This document shows positions 15,041-23,443 of a stretch of 64,000 bases of DNA, one piece after another. The translations under genes were made by a program, and so were the position numbers. The notes under the pieces are model-generated. The model was not told the DNA's origin. It saw only the letters and a program-made list of their open reading frames with translations, and ran no database searches. Source of the stretch: Motiliproteus sp036960405 (GTDB taxonomy: Bacteria > Pseudomonadota > Gammaproteobacteria > Pseudomonadales > Balneatricaceae); assembly GCA_036960405.1 (NCBI GenBank), contig JBALWS010000001.1, forward strand, positions 1 to 64,000, in the 5' to 3' direction. The number at the start of each line of letters is the position of its first letter. Position 1 is the first letter of the stretch.

Positions 15041-17737
15041 ATGACCGACCAACTTGCCAACTTTGCTGCCGATTCCAGCCTGTTTGATGACAAGGCCTTT
15101 AACCAACAGCTAACCCAGACAGGGGCATTTCTGCCGCTGTTCAAAGCGGCCCTCAAACAAGGTCAAGACACCCTAAACCAGCGTTTCCGTGACGGTGCCG
15201 ACATTCACACCTTGATCTACGGTCGAGCCTGGATGATGGACCAGCTATTACGCCACGCCTGGCAACAATACGACTGGCCCACCGATGGTTCGCTAGCCCT
15301 GGTAGCAGTTGGTGGCTACGGTCGCGGCGAGCTTCACCCGCATTCTGATATCGATCTGTTAATCCTGCTGCAACACGATAATGCGGAACAGTTTCGCGAC
15401 AGCATCGAAGGGTTTCTTACCTTTTTATGGGATATCTCGCTAGAGGTCGGCAGCAGCGTCCGCACCATCGAGCAGTGCGCCGAAGAAGCCAGCAAAGACA
15501 TCACCATCGCCACCAACCTGATCGAATCGCGCACCCTGATCGGCGATGATCAACTGCGCCAGCAGATGTACACCCAAGTCACCGCCGATAGCGTCTGGTC
15601 AAGCCAACAATTTTATAAAGCCAAGGTAAAAGAGCAGCAGAAGCGCCACTTCCGCACCAACGACACCGAATACAATCTTGAGCCCAACATCAAAGATTCT
15701 CCAGGCGGTTTACGCGACCTGCAGACCGTCGGCTGGGTGGCCAAGCGCCACTTCGGTGCGACCTACCTGAACGGCCTAGTCGACCAAGGTTTTCTGACCG
15801 AGAGCGAGCTCGACGCACTGAACAAAGGCGAGCTGTATCTGTGGACGGTACGCTACGCGCTGCACATGCTGACCGACCGCTGCGAAAACCGGCTACTGTT
15901 TGACCACCAACGCACCCTGGCCGACTTTTTCGGTTACGAAGATACCGAAGGCAAGCTGGCGGTTGAGCAGTTTATGGGCAAGTACTACCGCATTGCGATG
16001 TATCTGGCCGAGTTCAACGAAATGCTGCTACAGCACTTTGAAGAAGAGCTACTCGAGCAGGAAACCAATCAGCAGATAACACCGCTCAACAACCGCTTCC
16101 AGGTTCGCTGCAACCATATCGAAGTCACTCACGACCACGTCTTCACCCAAACCCCGTTTGCAATGATGGAAATGTTTGTGCTGCTAGCGCAAAACCCTGA
16201 ACTCGAGGGTGTGCGCGCCTCCACCATGCGGCTACTGCGCGAGAGCAGACAACTCATCGACGATGATTTTAGCAACGATATTCGCAACACCACCCTATTT
16301 ATGGAGCTACTGCGTTCCCCCGAAAGGGTTGCCACCGAGCTACGTCGCATGACCCGCTACGGCATCCTCGGCCGCTACCTACCCGAATTTGGCAAGATCG
16401 TCGGCCAGATGCAACACGACCTGTTTCATATCTATACGGTCGACGCGCATACCCTCAAAGTCATCCTAAACATGCGCCGCTTCCGCCACGAAAACCAACG
16501 GGAGAAGTTCCCGATCGCCAACCGAATTGTGCGCGAAGTGCCCAAGGTTGCACTGCTGTACATTGCCGGCCTGTACCACGACATCGGCAAAGGACGCGGC
16601 GGCGACCATTCCGAACTCGGCGCCGAAGACGCGATCCTATTCTGCCAACGCCACCACCTCGGCAAGTGGGATACCCACCTGGTCAGCTGGCTGGTGCGCA
16701 ACCATCTGCTGATGTCGATGACCGCACAGCGCAAAGATATCTCCGACCCGGAAGTGATCCACGACTTCGCCATGCGAGTGCGTGACATCACCCATCTTGA
16801 CTACCTCTACACCATTACCGTCGCTGACATCTGCGCCACCAACAACACTCTGTGGAACAACTGGCGCGCCTCGCTGATGCGTCAGCTCTACGACGCCACC
16901 AAAAAAGTGCTGCGCCGCGGCTTGGCCAACCCGATCAATAAAGAGGATCTGATCGAGCAGGTCCAGAAAGAAGCACTCGATCTGTTGCGCCACGAAGGGA
17001 TCAGCGATTACAGCGCCGAGTGCATGTGGGCCACTCTGGGCGAGGAGTACTTTCTGCGTGAAGACGCCGCCGATATCGCCTGGCACACCGAGGCGATTCT
17101 AAACCACGGCGACCCGGGACAGCCGCTGGTTCTAGTCAAAGAAACCAGCAGCCGAGTCCACGAAGGTGGCACCAAGATATTCATCTACACCCGCGACCAC
17201 GAAGGTCTTTTTGCCGCCTCAGCCGCAGCGCTGGACCAGCTCAACCTGAGCATCCAGGACGCCGACATCATCACCAACGATGATGGCTTCAGTTACAACA
17301 CCTTTATCGTTCTGGATCAGGAAAACCAGCCCATCGGCAACGATCCAGAGCATATCCTCAAGATCAAGGACACCCTGGTCGAGGAGCTGGACGATCCGGC
17401 CGACTACTCCGCCATCGTCCAGCGCCGCACGCCGCGCCAGTTAAAGCTGTTCGCTATGCCGTCGCACGTCACCCTCAGCACCGACCCAGCACGCCAGCTC
17501 ACCACGATAGAGCTGACCACCTCCGACCGCCCCGGCCTGCTTGCCCGGGTCGGCAAGGTGTTCCTCGAATGCCAGATTCACCTGATCAAAGCGCACATCG
17601 TTAACGTCGGTGAAAAAGTCGAAGACGTATTCTTTATTACCGATGCCCAAGGTCAAGCCATTACCGACCTGGCGCAGACCGAGCAACTGCAACAGCGTAT
17701 CTGCGAGGAACTCGATCGCCAGCTAGACACAGCCTAA
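15041..17737 (+). CDS. glnD: Bifunctional uridylyltransferase/uridylyl-removing enzyme GlnD
   Basis: GlnD is the glutamine sensor of nitrogen regulation: it adds UMP to PII proteins when glutamine is low and removes it when high. The 898-residue protein has the four expected domains. These are nucleotidyltransferase (GGYGRGELHPHSDIDLL, residues 91-107), a central helical part, an HD hydrolase domain (HDIGKGRGGDHSE, about 512-524), and two C-terminal ACT domains (about 710-790 and 815-895; TSDRPGLLARVGKVF in the second). Length matches the family (890-900). The map-glnD-dapC order is common in gammaproteobacteria. Confidence 0.98.
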   Translation: MTDQLANFAADSSLFDDKAFNQQLTQTGAFLPLFKAALKQGQDTLNQRFRDGADIHTLIYGRAWMMDQLLRHAWQQYDWPTDGSLALVAVGGYGRGELHPHSDIDLLILLQHDNAEQFRDSIEGFLTFLWDISLEVGSSVRTIEQCAEEASKDITIATNLIESRTLIGDDQLRQQMYTQVTADSVWSSQQFYKAKVKEQQKRHFRTNDTEYNLEPNIKDSPGGLRDLQTVGWVAKRHFGATYLNGLVDQGFLTESELDALNKGELYLWTVRYALHMLTDRCENRLLFDHQRTLADFFGYEDTEGKLAVEQFMGKYYRIAMYLAEFNEMLLQHFEEELLEQETNQQITPLNNRFQVRCNHIEVTHDHVFTQTPFAMMEMFVLLAQNPELEGVRASTMRLLRESRQLIDDDFSNDIRNTTLFMELLRSPERVATELRRMTRYGILGRYLPEFGKIVGQMQHDLFHIYTVDAHTLKVILNMRRFRHENQREKFPIANRIVREVPKVALLYIAGLYHDIGKGRGGDHSELGAEDAILFCQRHHLGKWDTHLVSWLVRNHLLMSMTAQRKDISDPEVIHDFAMRVRDITHLDYLYTITVADICATNNTLWNNWRASLMRQLYDATKKVLRRGLANPINKEDLIEQVQKEALDLLRHEGISDYSAECMWATLGEEYFLREDAADIAWHTEAILNHGDPGQPLVLVKETSSRVHEGGTKIFIYTRDHEGLFAASAAALDQLNLSIQDADIITNDDGFSYNTFIVLDQENQPIGNDPEHILKIKDTLVEELDDPADYSAIVQRRTPRQLKLFAMPSHVTLSTDPARQLTTIELTTSDRPGLLARVGKVFLECQIHLIKAHIVNVGEKVEDVFFITDAQGQAITDLAQTEQLQQRICEELDRQLDTA

Positions 17738-17759
17738 ATGGCTCGCAGCCCCCTGCCGT

Positions 17760-17797
17760 AGCTGACATTTGTCAGCTCGCAGAGGCACCTCTATAAT
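17760..17797 (+). promoter_or_regulatory. Strong promoter of the dapC operon overlapped by an inverted repeat
   Basis: TTGTCA (17769-17774), a 17-bp spacer, then consensus TATAAT (17792-17797). The -35 box lies within AGCTGACA-TT-TGTCAGCT (17760-17777), an 8-bp perfect inverted repeat. The promoter reads into dapC (start 17838) and fits the expected transcription start well. The dyad could be an operator, or a hairpin ending the glnD transcript (no U-run is seen). Confidence 0.75.
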
Positions 17798-17837
17798 TGT
17801 CGACTCAAAAACGACCGACAGCTCCTTAGGACGCGCA

Positions 17838-19031
17838 ATGAACCCCGATCTTCACAAGCTGCAACCCTACCCCTTCGAACAACTCAATGCGCTCAAATCG
17901 GCCGTTACACCACCAGCCGAACTAGCCCATATCGCCCTGTCTATCGGTGAGCCTAAGCATCCGGCACCGGCATTTGCCCGCGACACCCTCAGCGCCAATC
18001 TGGATCGCCTCTCGGGCTACCCCACCACCAAAGGTCTCCCCGAACTTCGACGCACCATCGCCAACTGGGCCGAAAGGCGCTTTCAGCTCGACCGCCTCGA
18101 CCCTGAGACTCAGGTACTACCCTGCAACGGCACCCGTGAAGCACTCTTTGCGCTGACTCAAACGGTGATCGACCGTAGCCAGCCGCAACCACTGGTGGTT
18201 AGCCCTAACCCGTTCTACCAGATCTACGAAGGTGCCGCCTACCTGGCCGGTGCCGAACCCTATTTCGTAAACTGTATAGCTGACAACGGCTTTCTGGCCG
18301 ATTTTGACGCGGTACCCAGCGACATCTGGCAACGCTGCCAACTGCTGTTTCTGTGCTCGCCGGGCAACCCCACCGGTGCGGTGGTTCCACTCGAGCAGCT
18401 AAAAAAACTGATCGCCCTGGCCGACCGGTACGATTTTGTTATCGCCGCCGACGAATGCTACTCCGAGATCTACTTCGACGAAGCCCAGCCGCCGGTAGGC
18501 CTGCTGCAAGCCTGCGCCGAATTGGGCCGTCACGATTACCGTCGCTGCCTGGTGTTTCACAGCCTGTCCAAGCGCTCCAATCTGCCAGGACTGCGCTCGG
18601 GCTTTGTCGCCGGCGATGCCGAACTGATCGGCAAGTTCCTGCTCTATCGCACCTACCACGGCTCCGCTATGCCGATCTACTCGCAACTGGCCAGCATCGA
18701 AGCCTGGAACGACGAAGCCCACGTGGCCGATAACCGTGGCCAATACCGGGCCAAGTTCGATGCGGTGCTACAGCGCCTCGATGGCGTACTCAAGGTATCG
18801 CGCCCCGATGCAGGTTTCTACCTGTGGGCAGAAACCCCGATCGACGATGCCGAATTCGCCCAACAACTGTTTGCCCAGCAACATATCACCGTACTGCCTG
18901 GCTCGTTCTTGTCACGTCAGAGCGGCGACGTGAATCCGGGCAAAAATCGGGTACGGATGGCACTGGTAGCCGAACTCGACGAGTGTATCGAAGCGGCCGA
19001 ACGGCTGGTTCGTTTCTGCCACAACCTCTAA
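17838..19031 (+). CDS. dapC: Succinyldiaminopimelate aminotransferase
   Basis: This PLP-dependent class I/II aminotransferase makes N-succinyl-LL-diaminopimelate in lysine and peptidoglycan precursor synthesis. The 397-residue product starts MNPDLHKLQPYPFEQLNAL, a form typical of DapC. PLP-site motifs follow: NGTREALFAL, the LCSPGNPTGAVV Asn/Pro segment, ADECYSEIYFD (Asp that holds the pyridine N) and HSLSKRSNLPGLRSGF with the Schiff-base Lys. ATG 17838 has AGGA at good spacing; a longer frame from TTG 17769 overlaps the promoter and is rejected. Neighbouring dapD supplies the pathway context. Confidence 0.94.
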   Translation: MNPDLHKLQPYPFEQLNALKSAVTPPAELAHIALSIGEPKHPAPAFARDTLSANLDRLSGYPTTKGLPELRRTIANWAERRFQLDRLDPETQVLPCNGTREALFALTQTVIDRSQPQPLVVSPNPFYQIYEGAAYLAGAEPYFVNCIADNGFLADFDAVPSDIWQRCQLLFLCSPGNPTGAVVPLEQLKKLIALADRYDFVIAADECYSEIYFDEAQPPVGLLQACAELGRHDYRRCLVFHSLSKRSNLPGLRSGFVAGDAELIGKFLLYRTYHGSAMPIYSQLASIEAWNDEAHVADNRGQYRAKFDAVLQRLDGVLKVSRPDAGFYLWAETPIDDAEFAQQLFAQQHITVLPGSFLSRQSGDVNPGKNRVRMALVAELDECIEAAERLVRFCHNL

Positions 19032-19045
19032 ACGGAGGACAGATT

Positions 19046-19387
19046 ATGACCACGCTATACGGCATCAGCAATTGCGACACCATCAAGAAGGCACGTAAGT
19101 GGCTCGATGGCCAAAACGTCGACTACCGCTTTCATGATTACCGCAAGCAGGGGCTCGAGCGCGATCAACTCGAAGCCTGGGCAGACGAACTCGGCTGGGA
19201 AGCGCTGCTCAACCGTCGCGGCACCACCTGGCGCCAGCTACCCGAAGACACCAAAGCCGCCGTTGACCGCGACCAGGCTATCGATTTAATGCTGCAACAA
19301 CCAGCGATGATCAAGCGACCACTGCTCGATCTGGGCCACAGCCGAAAACTTGGCTTCAAGGAAGCCGAGTATCTCAGCTACTTTTAA
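19046..19387 (+). CDS. ArsC/Spx-like thioredoxin-fold protein (YffB type)
   Basis: A 113-residue protein of the ArsC family: MTTLYGISNCDTIKKARKWL carries a single Cys10 in NCDT(I)KKA, then HDYRKQGL, RRGTTWRQLP, a KRPLL segment and GFKEAEY. The lone N-terminal Cys and lack of the second arsenate-reductase Cys fit the YffB group, described in E. coli as a glutathione-dependent thiol protein of unclear role. It lies 14 bp after dapC with GGAGGAC before the ATG and 61 bp before dapD, a conserved linkage in Pseudomonas-type genomes. True arsenate reduction is unlikely. Confidence 0.85.
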   Translation: MTTLYGISNCDTIKKARKWLDGQNVDYRFHDYRKQGLERDQLEAWADELGWEALLNRRGTTWRQLPEDTKAAVDRDQAIDLMLQQPAMIKRPLLDLGHSRKLGFKEAEYLSYF

Positions 19388-19448
19388 CCAATATTACTGT
19401 TAAGCTTTTGCTACTAAACCCTTTGCAACCAAATTCCCGGAGATCCCC

Positions 19449-20486
19449 ATGAGCGGTACCGCATTTTGTCTCGGCCTAGGCGTCGGCACCAAATCTTCCA
19501 ACGGCGACTGGCTAGAGGTGTTCTACGCCAAGCCCATCTTTGAGCCCTGCAACAACCTGCTCAAAGCACTGACCGATGCCACTGGTTACGACAGTGGCAA
19601 CCAAGCGATCGAGCTTGATGCCGACGCGCTGGCCAAAGTCGAAGCCGCGTTTGCCTCGGTACACGCCGAAGATCAGCAGCAGATCGCCGCCACCCTCAAA
19701 GGCTCCAGCCAGCCGCTGGTACTGTGCATCCTGGCCGACGACGACCAGCCTAGTTCTACCCCCGAGACCTACCTCAAGCTACAGCTGATCTCGCAGCGGA
19801 TGGTCAAGCCGCACAGCATCAACCTGACCGGCATGTTTGGCCTGCTACCCAATGTCGCCTGGACCAACCAAGGCGCCATCGCACTGGACGAACTACCCCA
19901 GCGTCAGCTTGAAGCCCGTGCCCAAGGCGAACTGCTCGACGTTCATTCGGTCGACAAATTTCCCAAGATGGCCAACTACGTGGTCCCAAGCGGCGTCCGT
20001 ATCGCCGCCACCTCACGGGTACGGCTCGGTGCTTATCTGGGTGAAGGCACCACCATCATGCACGAAGGTTTCGTCAACTTTAATGCCGGCACGATGGGCA
20101 CCAGCATGATCGAAGGCCGCATCTCAGCAGGCGTGGTTGTCGGTGAGGGGTCTGACCTAGGCGGTGGCTGCTCTACCATGGGCACGCTTTCAGGTGGCAA
20201 CGATGTTGTCATCGGTGTCGGCGAAGGCTGCTTGCTCGGCGCCAACGCAGGCCTCGGCATCCCGCTGGGCGACCGCTGCACCATCGAAGCCGGCCTCTAC
20301 GTCACAGGCGGTTCCAAGGTGGTGGTACTCGACGACCAAAACAACGAAGTCGAAACCGTCAAAGCCGGCCTACTGGCAGGCAAATCCGACCTGCTGTTCC
20401 GCCGTAACTCGCTCAACGGCCGGATCGAAGTCAAAACCAACAAGTCGGCGATCGAACTGAATCATGAACTGCACGCGAATAACTGA
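19449..20486 (+). CDS. dapD: Tetrahydrodipicolinate N-succinyltransferase, long form
   Basis: DapD transfers succinyl from succinyl-CoA to tetrahydrodipicolinate, committing carbon to the succinylase lysine/DAP route. At 345 residues this is the longer Pseudomonas-type enzyme rather than the 274-residue E. coli type. An N-terminal alpha/beta domain is followed by left-handed beta-helix repeats (about 190-300), including GTTIMHEGFVNFNAGTMG and EGSDLGGGCSTMGTLSGG. CCGGAGATCCCC precedes the ATG. It is the third gene after dapC and the ArsC-like gene and is closed by a terminator. Confidence 0.96.
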   Translation: MSGTAFCLGLGVGTKSSNGDWLEVFYAKPIFEPCNNLLKALTDATGYDSGNQAIELDADALAKVEAAFASVHAEDQQQIAATLKGSSQPLVLCILADDDQPSSTPETYLKLQLISQRMVKPHSINLTGMFGLLPNVAWTNQGAIALDELPQRQLEARAQGELLDVHSVDKFPKMANYVVPSGVRIAATSRVRLGAYLGEGTTIMHEGFVNFNAGTMGTSMIEGRISAGVVVGEGSDLGGGCSTMGTLSGGNDVVIGVGEGCLLGANAGLGIPLGDRCTIEAGLYVTGGSKVVVLDDQNNEVETVKAGLLAGKSDLLFRRNSLNGRIEVKTNKSAIELNHELHANN

Positions 20487-20508
20487 TTAACCAGCAGCTC
20501 AGTAAAAA

Positions 20509-20536
20509 AGAAACCCGCTTCGAGCGGGTTTTTTTT
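20509..20536 (+). terminator. Terminator after dapD
   Basis: AACCCGCT and AGCGGGTT form a perfect 8-bp stem with a TCG loop, followed by a run of eight T residues. It ends the dapC-dapD operon. Confidence 0.93.
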
Positions 20537-20659
20537 ATGGCTGGCAATGTCCCCAAACCACTGATCAACATCAAACAATCACTCAGTTTATCCATGGCAT
20601 TTTTCCCAATAGGGTCAATACTCAAAGTACTACAACAAATAAACCGATGGAGTGATGTT

Positions 20660-20860
20660 ATGAATAGAATCGAGCCTCACACACCCGTTGTAGTCATGAC
20701 CGGTTACCCCGACTGCCAACTGCATTATCAGGGATTTAAAGCCACTGTTATTGCAACAGAGGGCAGCGGTTATCTGGTTCGTGATCAGGATGGTCAGGAA
20801 TACTTTTGTCAGCCCAGTGAGCTACTCGTCGATACCGACCCGCCCACTGATACCCATTGA
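20660..20860 (+). CDS. Small hypothetical protein, beta-rich
   Basis: This 66-residue protein is not recognised. Starting MNRIEPHTPVVVMTGYPDCQ, it is dominated by short alternating hydrophobic stretches (KATVIATEGSGYLVRDQDGQEYFCQ) that suggest a small beta barrel, and it ends in an acidic Pro/Thr/Asp tail. GGAG lies 7 nt before ATG 20660; a longer in-frame start at 20537 lies in the dapD terminator and is rejected. It stands alone between two terminators (20509-20536 and 20877-20903), so it is a monocistronic unit. No function can be assigned. Confidence 0.6.
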   Translation: MNRIEPHTPVVVMTGYPDCQLHYQGFKATVIATEGSGYLVRDQDGQEYFCQPSELLVDTDPPTDTH

Positions 20861-20876
20861 GAACACATCCTTAACA

Positions 20877-20903
20877 AAACGCCCGCATGATGCGGGCGTT
20901 TTT
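20877..20903. terminator. Bidirectional terminator between the 66-aa gene and ilvH
   Basis: ACGCCCGCA and TGCGGGCGT form a 9-bp stem with a TGA loop, flanked by AAAA on the left and TTTTT on the right, so it can act for both converging transcripts. Confidence 0.9.
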
Positions 20904-20939
20904 AGTTCTAAGCTTTAAGTTTTAGTAACTACCCATCAA

Positions 20940-21431
20940 CTAGAGGCTCAGTACCTTCTCGCCCCGAGAAATACCGGAGACTCCACTGCGGACCACTTCC
21001 AGCACGTTGGTGCTATCGATCACGGTAATAAAGGCGTCCAACTTGTCGCTAGAGCCGGTCAACTGCACGGTATAGACCGAACTGGTGACATCGATCACCT
21101 GAGCCCGGAAAATTTCGACGTTGCGCATCACTTCCGAGCGTTGCGAGCCCAGCGCCTTAACCTTAATCAGCATCAGCTCGCGCTCGATGTGATCACCCTC
21201 GGTCAGGTCGACCAGCTTAACCACCTCGATCAGCTTATTGAGGTGCTTGGTGATCTGCTCGATCACCCGGTCGTTGCCCACCGTGGTCAAGGTTAACCGA
21301 GACAGGGTCGGGTCTTCGGTGGGGGCTACCGTCAACGACTCGATATTGTAGTTGCGCTGCGCAAACAATCCGACCACCCGAGACAGAGCACCAGCTTCGT
21401 TCTCCATCAATATAGAAAGGATATGTCTCAT
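20940..21431 (-). CDS. ilvH: Acetolactate synthase small (regulatory) subunit
   Basis: IlvH binds valine and confers feedback control on the catalytic subunit encoded just upstream. The 163-residue protein starts MRHILSILMENEAGALSRVVGLFAQRNYNIE-like, the ACT-domain signature with the GALSR and RNYNI valine-site elements. A C-terminal ACT-like half follows (SEVMRNVEIFRAQVIDV). I place the start at ATG 21431, 2 bp after the ilvB stop; a longer frame to 21461 would overlap ilvB. Length matches E. coli IlvH (163). Confidence 0.97.
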   Translation of the reverse strand: MRHILSILMENEAGALSRVVGLFAQRNYNIESLTVAPTEDPTLSRLTLTTVGNDRVIEQITKHLNKLIEVVKLVDLTEGDHIERELMLIKVKALGSQRSEVMRNVEIFRAQVIDVTSSVYTVQLTGSSDKLDAFITVIDSTNVLEVVRSGVSGISRGEKVLSL

Positions 21432-21433
21432 GA

Positions 21434-23155
21434 TCAGGTTCTCTCCGTCTTGTTCAACCACATATCGCGCATCGAGGCTCGTGGCACTTGCATCGGGTAG
21501 ACATGCTCGAACGGATCGATGTGGACGTTAACAAACACCAACCGATCCTTCATCGCAAAGGCCTTTTCCAACGTCTCTTCCAGCTCCTCGGGTTTGTTCA
21601 CTTCCAAACCAACATGACCATAGGATTCAACCAATTTGGTGAAGTCAGGCAACGACTTCATGTACGACTGCGAGTGACGGCTCTCGTAGTTGAGATCCTG
21701 CCACTGCCGCACCATTCCCAGTGACTGGTTGTTGAGGCAGATAATCTTTACCGGCAGGTTGTACTGCAAGCAGGTCGACAGCTCCTGAATGTTCATCTGG
21801 ATACTGCCTTCACCGGTGATGCACACCACCTCTTCGTCGGGGAAGTTTAGCTTCACCCCCATCGCGGCTGGCAAACCGAAGCCCATCGTGCCCAGACCAC
21901 CGGAGTTGATCCAGCGACGCGGCTTGTTGAATTTGTAGTACTGTGCGGCAAACATCTGGTGCTGACCTACGTCAGAGCAGATATAAGCATCGCCCTTGGT
22001 GACGTCGCACAGTGTTTCAACCACTTTTTGCGGCTTCAGCAACTCCGAATCGTCGGTCTTGTAACGACCGCCGTGACGACCACGCCACTCTTCGATCTGC
22101 TGCCACCAGCTATCGTGCGACTCACCATCAAGCTCAACCGTAGAGGCATGAACCTGCTTGAGAATTTCGGTCAACACCGAATCCAGCGGACCAACGATCG
22201 GCACATCCGCAGCGACGGTCTTTGAGATCGACGACGGGTCGATGTCGACATGGATCAACTTGGCGGTGGGACAGAACTTCTCGGTGCCGTTGGTGATCCG
22301 GTCATCCAGCCGCGAGCCCAAATTGAGGATCAGATCGGAATGATGCATCGCCATGTTGGCCTCAACCGTGCCGTGCATACCGGGCATGCCCAGGAACTGA
22401 CGGTCGGTACCCGGGTAGGTACCCAGCCCCATCAAGGTGTTAATGACCGGGTAGTTCAGATGCTGCGACAGCTCGATCAGTTGTTCCGACGCGTTAGCAT
22501 GGATCACCCCGCCCCCGGCCAAAATGACCGGCCGTTTGGCCTTGAGCAGCAGCTCGACCGCTTTCTTGATCTGGCCACTGTGGCCCCGGCTGACCGGGTT
22601 GTAGGAGCGCATCTTGATCGACTTCGGATAGACGTATTCGTAACGCTCGGTTGGCGTGGTCATATCCTTAGGAATATCGACGACTACCGGGCCAGGGCGT
22701 CCGGTGGAGGCGATATAAAACGCCTTCTTGAGAATCATCGGAATGTCTTCCGGCGATTTAACACTCAGATTATGCTTCACCACTGGGCGGCTGATCCCCA
22801 TCATGTCGCACTCTTGGAATGCGTCTTCACCGATCAGGTGACTCATCACCTGACCGCTAAGAATAACCATCGGGATCGAGTCCATGTACGCGGTGGCGAT
22901 ACCGGTGATCGCATTGGTGGCACCGGGACCAGACGTGACCAGCACCACACCAGGTTTACCGGTAGCGCGCGCATAGGCATCGGCCATATGGGTTGCGGCT
23001 TGCTCGTGACGCACCAGAATATGCTCTACCGCATCCTGTCGAAACAGCGCATCATAAATGTGAAGTAGCGCGCCACCCGGATAGCCGTAGATGTATTCAA
23101 CACCTTCGTCTTTCAGGAAACGGGCAATCATGTCACCGCCAGAAAGTAATTCCAC
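21434..23155 (-). CDS. ilvB: Acetolactate synthase large (catalytic) subunit (GTG start)
   Basis: This ThDP enzyme makes acetolactate or acetohydroxybutyrate, the first common step to Val, Leu and Ile. The roughly 573-residue protein shows GYPGGALLHIYDAL and the RHEQAATHMADAYARATG segment with catalytic Glu. FAD-region motifs sit in the middle, and the ThDP/Mg motif is GEGSIQMNIQELSTCLQYNLPVKIICLNN (key residues GEGS and NN). GTG 23155 gives VELLSGGDM, matching the family start, with GAGGGTGA just upstream; TTG 23170 is a less likely start. Best matched to the IlvI/IlvB type paired with IlvH. Confidence 0.96.
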   Translation of the reverse strand: MELLSGGDMIARFLKDEGVEYIYGYPGGALLHIYDALFRQDAVEHILVRHEQAATHMADAYARATGKPGVVLVTSGPGATNAITGIATAYMDSIPMVILSGQVMSHLIGEDAFQECDMMGISRPVVKHNLSVKSPEDIPMILKKAFYIASTGRPGPVVVDIPKDMTTPTERYEYVYPKSIKMRSYNPVSRGHSGQIKKAVELLLKAKRPVILAGGGVIHANASEQLIELSQHLNYPVINTLMGLGTYPGTDRQFLGMPGMHGTVEANMAMHHSDLILNLGSRLDDRITNGTEKFCPTAKLIHVDIDPSSISKTVAADVPIVGPLDSVLTEILKQVHASTVELDGESHDSWWQQIEEWRGRHGGRYKTDDSELLKPQKVVETLCDVTKGDAYICSDVGQHQMFAAQYYKFNKPRRWINSGGLGTMGFGLPAAMGVKLNFPDEEVVCITGEGSIQMNIQELSTCLQYNLPVKIICLNNQSLGMVRQWQDLNYESRHSQSYMKSLPDFTKLVESYGHVGLEVNKPEELEETLEKAFAMKDRLVFVNVHIDPFEHVYPMQVPRASMRDMWLNKTERT

Positions 23156-23227
23156 TTTTGTCACCCTCAAACCTTTTGCAACCGCGACGCGCTAACCGCG
23201 ACATCTGGCTGCTGTATCAAAAGATTG

Positions 23228-23255
23228 TGTATAGATACACGACCACCACACTCAA
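23228..23255 (-). promoter_or_regulatory. Candidate proximal ilvB promoter
   Basis: On the minus strand TTGAGT (23250-23255), a 16-bp spacer and TATACA (23228-23233). Transcription would begin near 23221, giving a ~65-nt leader before the GTG start. It overlaps a Val-rich reading frame noted in the findings. Transcripts from farther upstream are also possible. Confidence 0.45.
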
Positions 23256-23294
23256 CACCCGACCAACCACATCAACTAGGATGGGATATTCAAC

Positions 23295-23400
23295 TACCGG
23301 GCTTAAGCGTAACCAGACAGGGCGTCTGGTACAGGTCGTTCAGGGTGTGTATTGCGACAATGCGTCTGCCAATACGGGTTGAGTTAAAATAAGCCCGGTA
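23295..23400 (-). ncRNA. Candidate structured RNA in the ilvB leader (three-helix junction)
   Basis: Perfect 11-bp inverted repeats TACCGGGCTTA and TAAGCCCGGTA (23295-23305 and 23390-23400) can close a ~106-nt domain. Two further helices fit inside: GTATTG/CAATAC (arms at about 23349-23354 and 23370-23375) and CCAGAC/GTCTGG (23313-23329). No U-run follows, so this is not a plain terminator. The same repeats also fold on the plus strand, so orientation rests only on ilvB lying downstream. The sequence of this ~470-bp gap is otherwise unexplained. Confidence 0.45.
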
Positions 23401-23414
23401 AAGCCTACTTCAGA

Positions 23415-23439
23415 TAACGCCAGTGGTAGCTGAGCGTTA
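23415..23439 (-). promoter_or_regulatory. Hairpin directly after the Ile/Leu/Val mini-ORF
   Basis: On the minus strand TAACGC-T-CAG pairs with CTG-GCGTTA (9 bp with one bulged base) around a 6-nt loop. It begins 4 nt after the stop codon of the mini-ORF at 23444-23476, where the first attenuator segment would be expected. Confidence 0.4.
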
Positions 23440-23443
23440 CTGC

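Noticed and set aside
22250..23068. Long open frame on the plus strand opposite ilvB
   Set aside because: Antisense to a clear, full-length ilvB; composition follows its codon pattern and the predicted peptide has no recognisable features.
23295..23400. Integron attC site
   Set aside because: The outer repeats lack the GTTRRRY/RYYYAAC core and no integrase or cassette is nearby.
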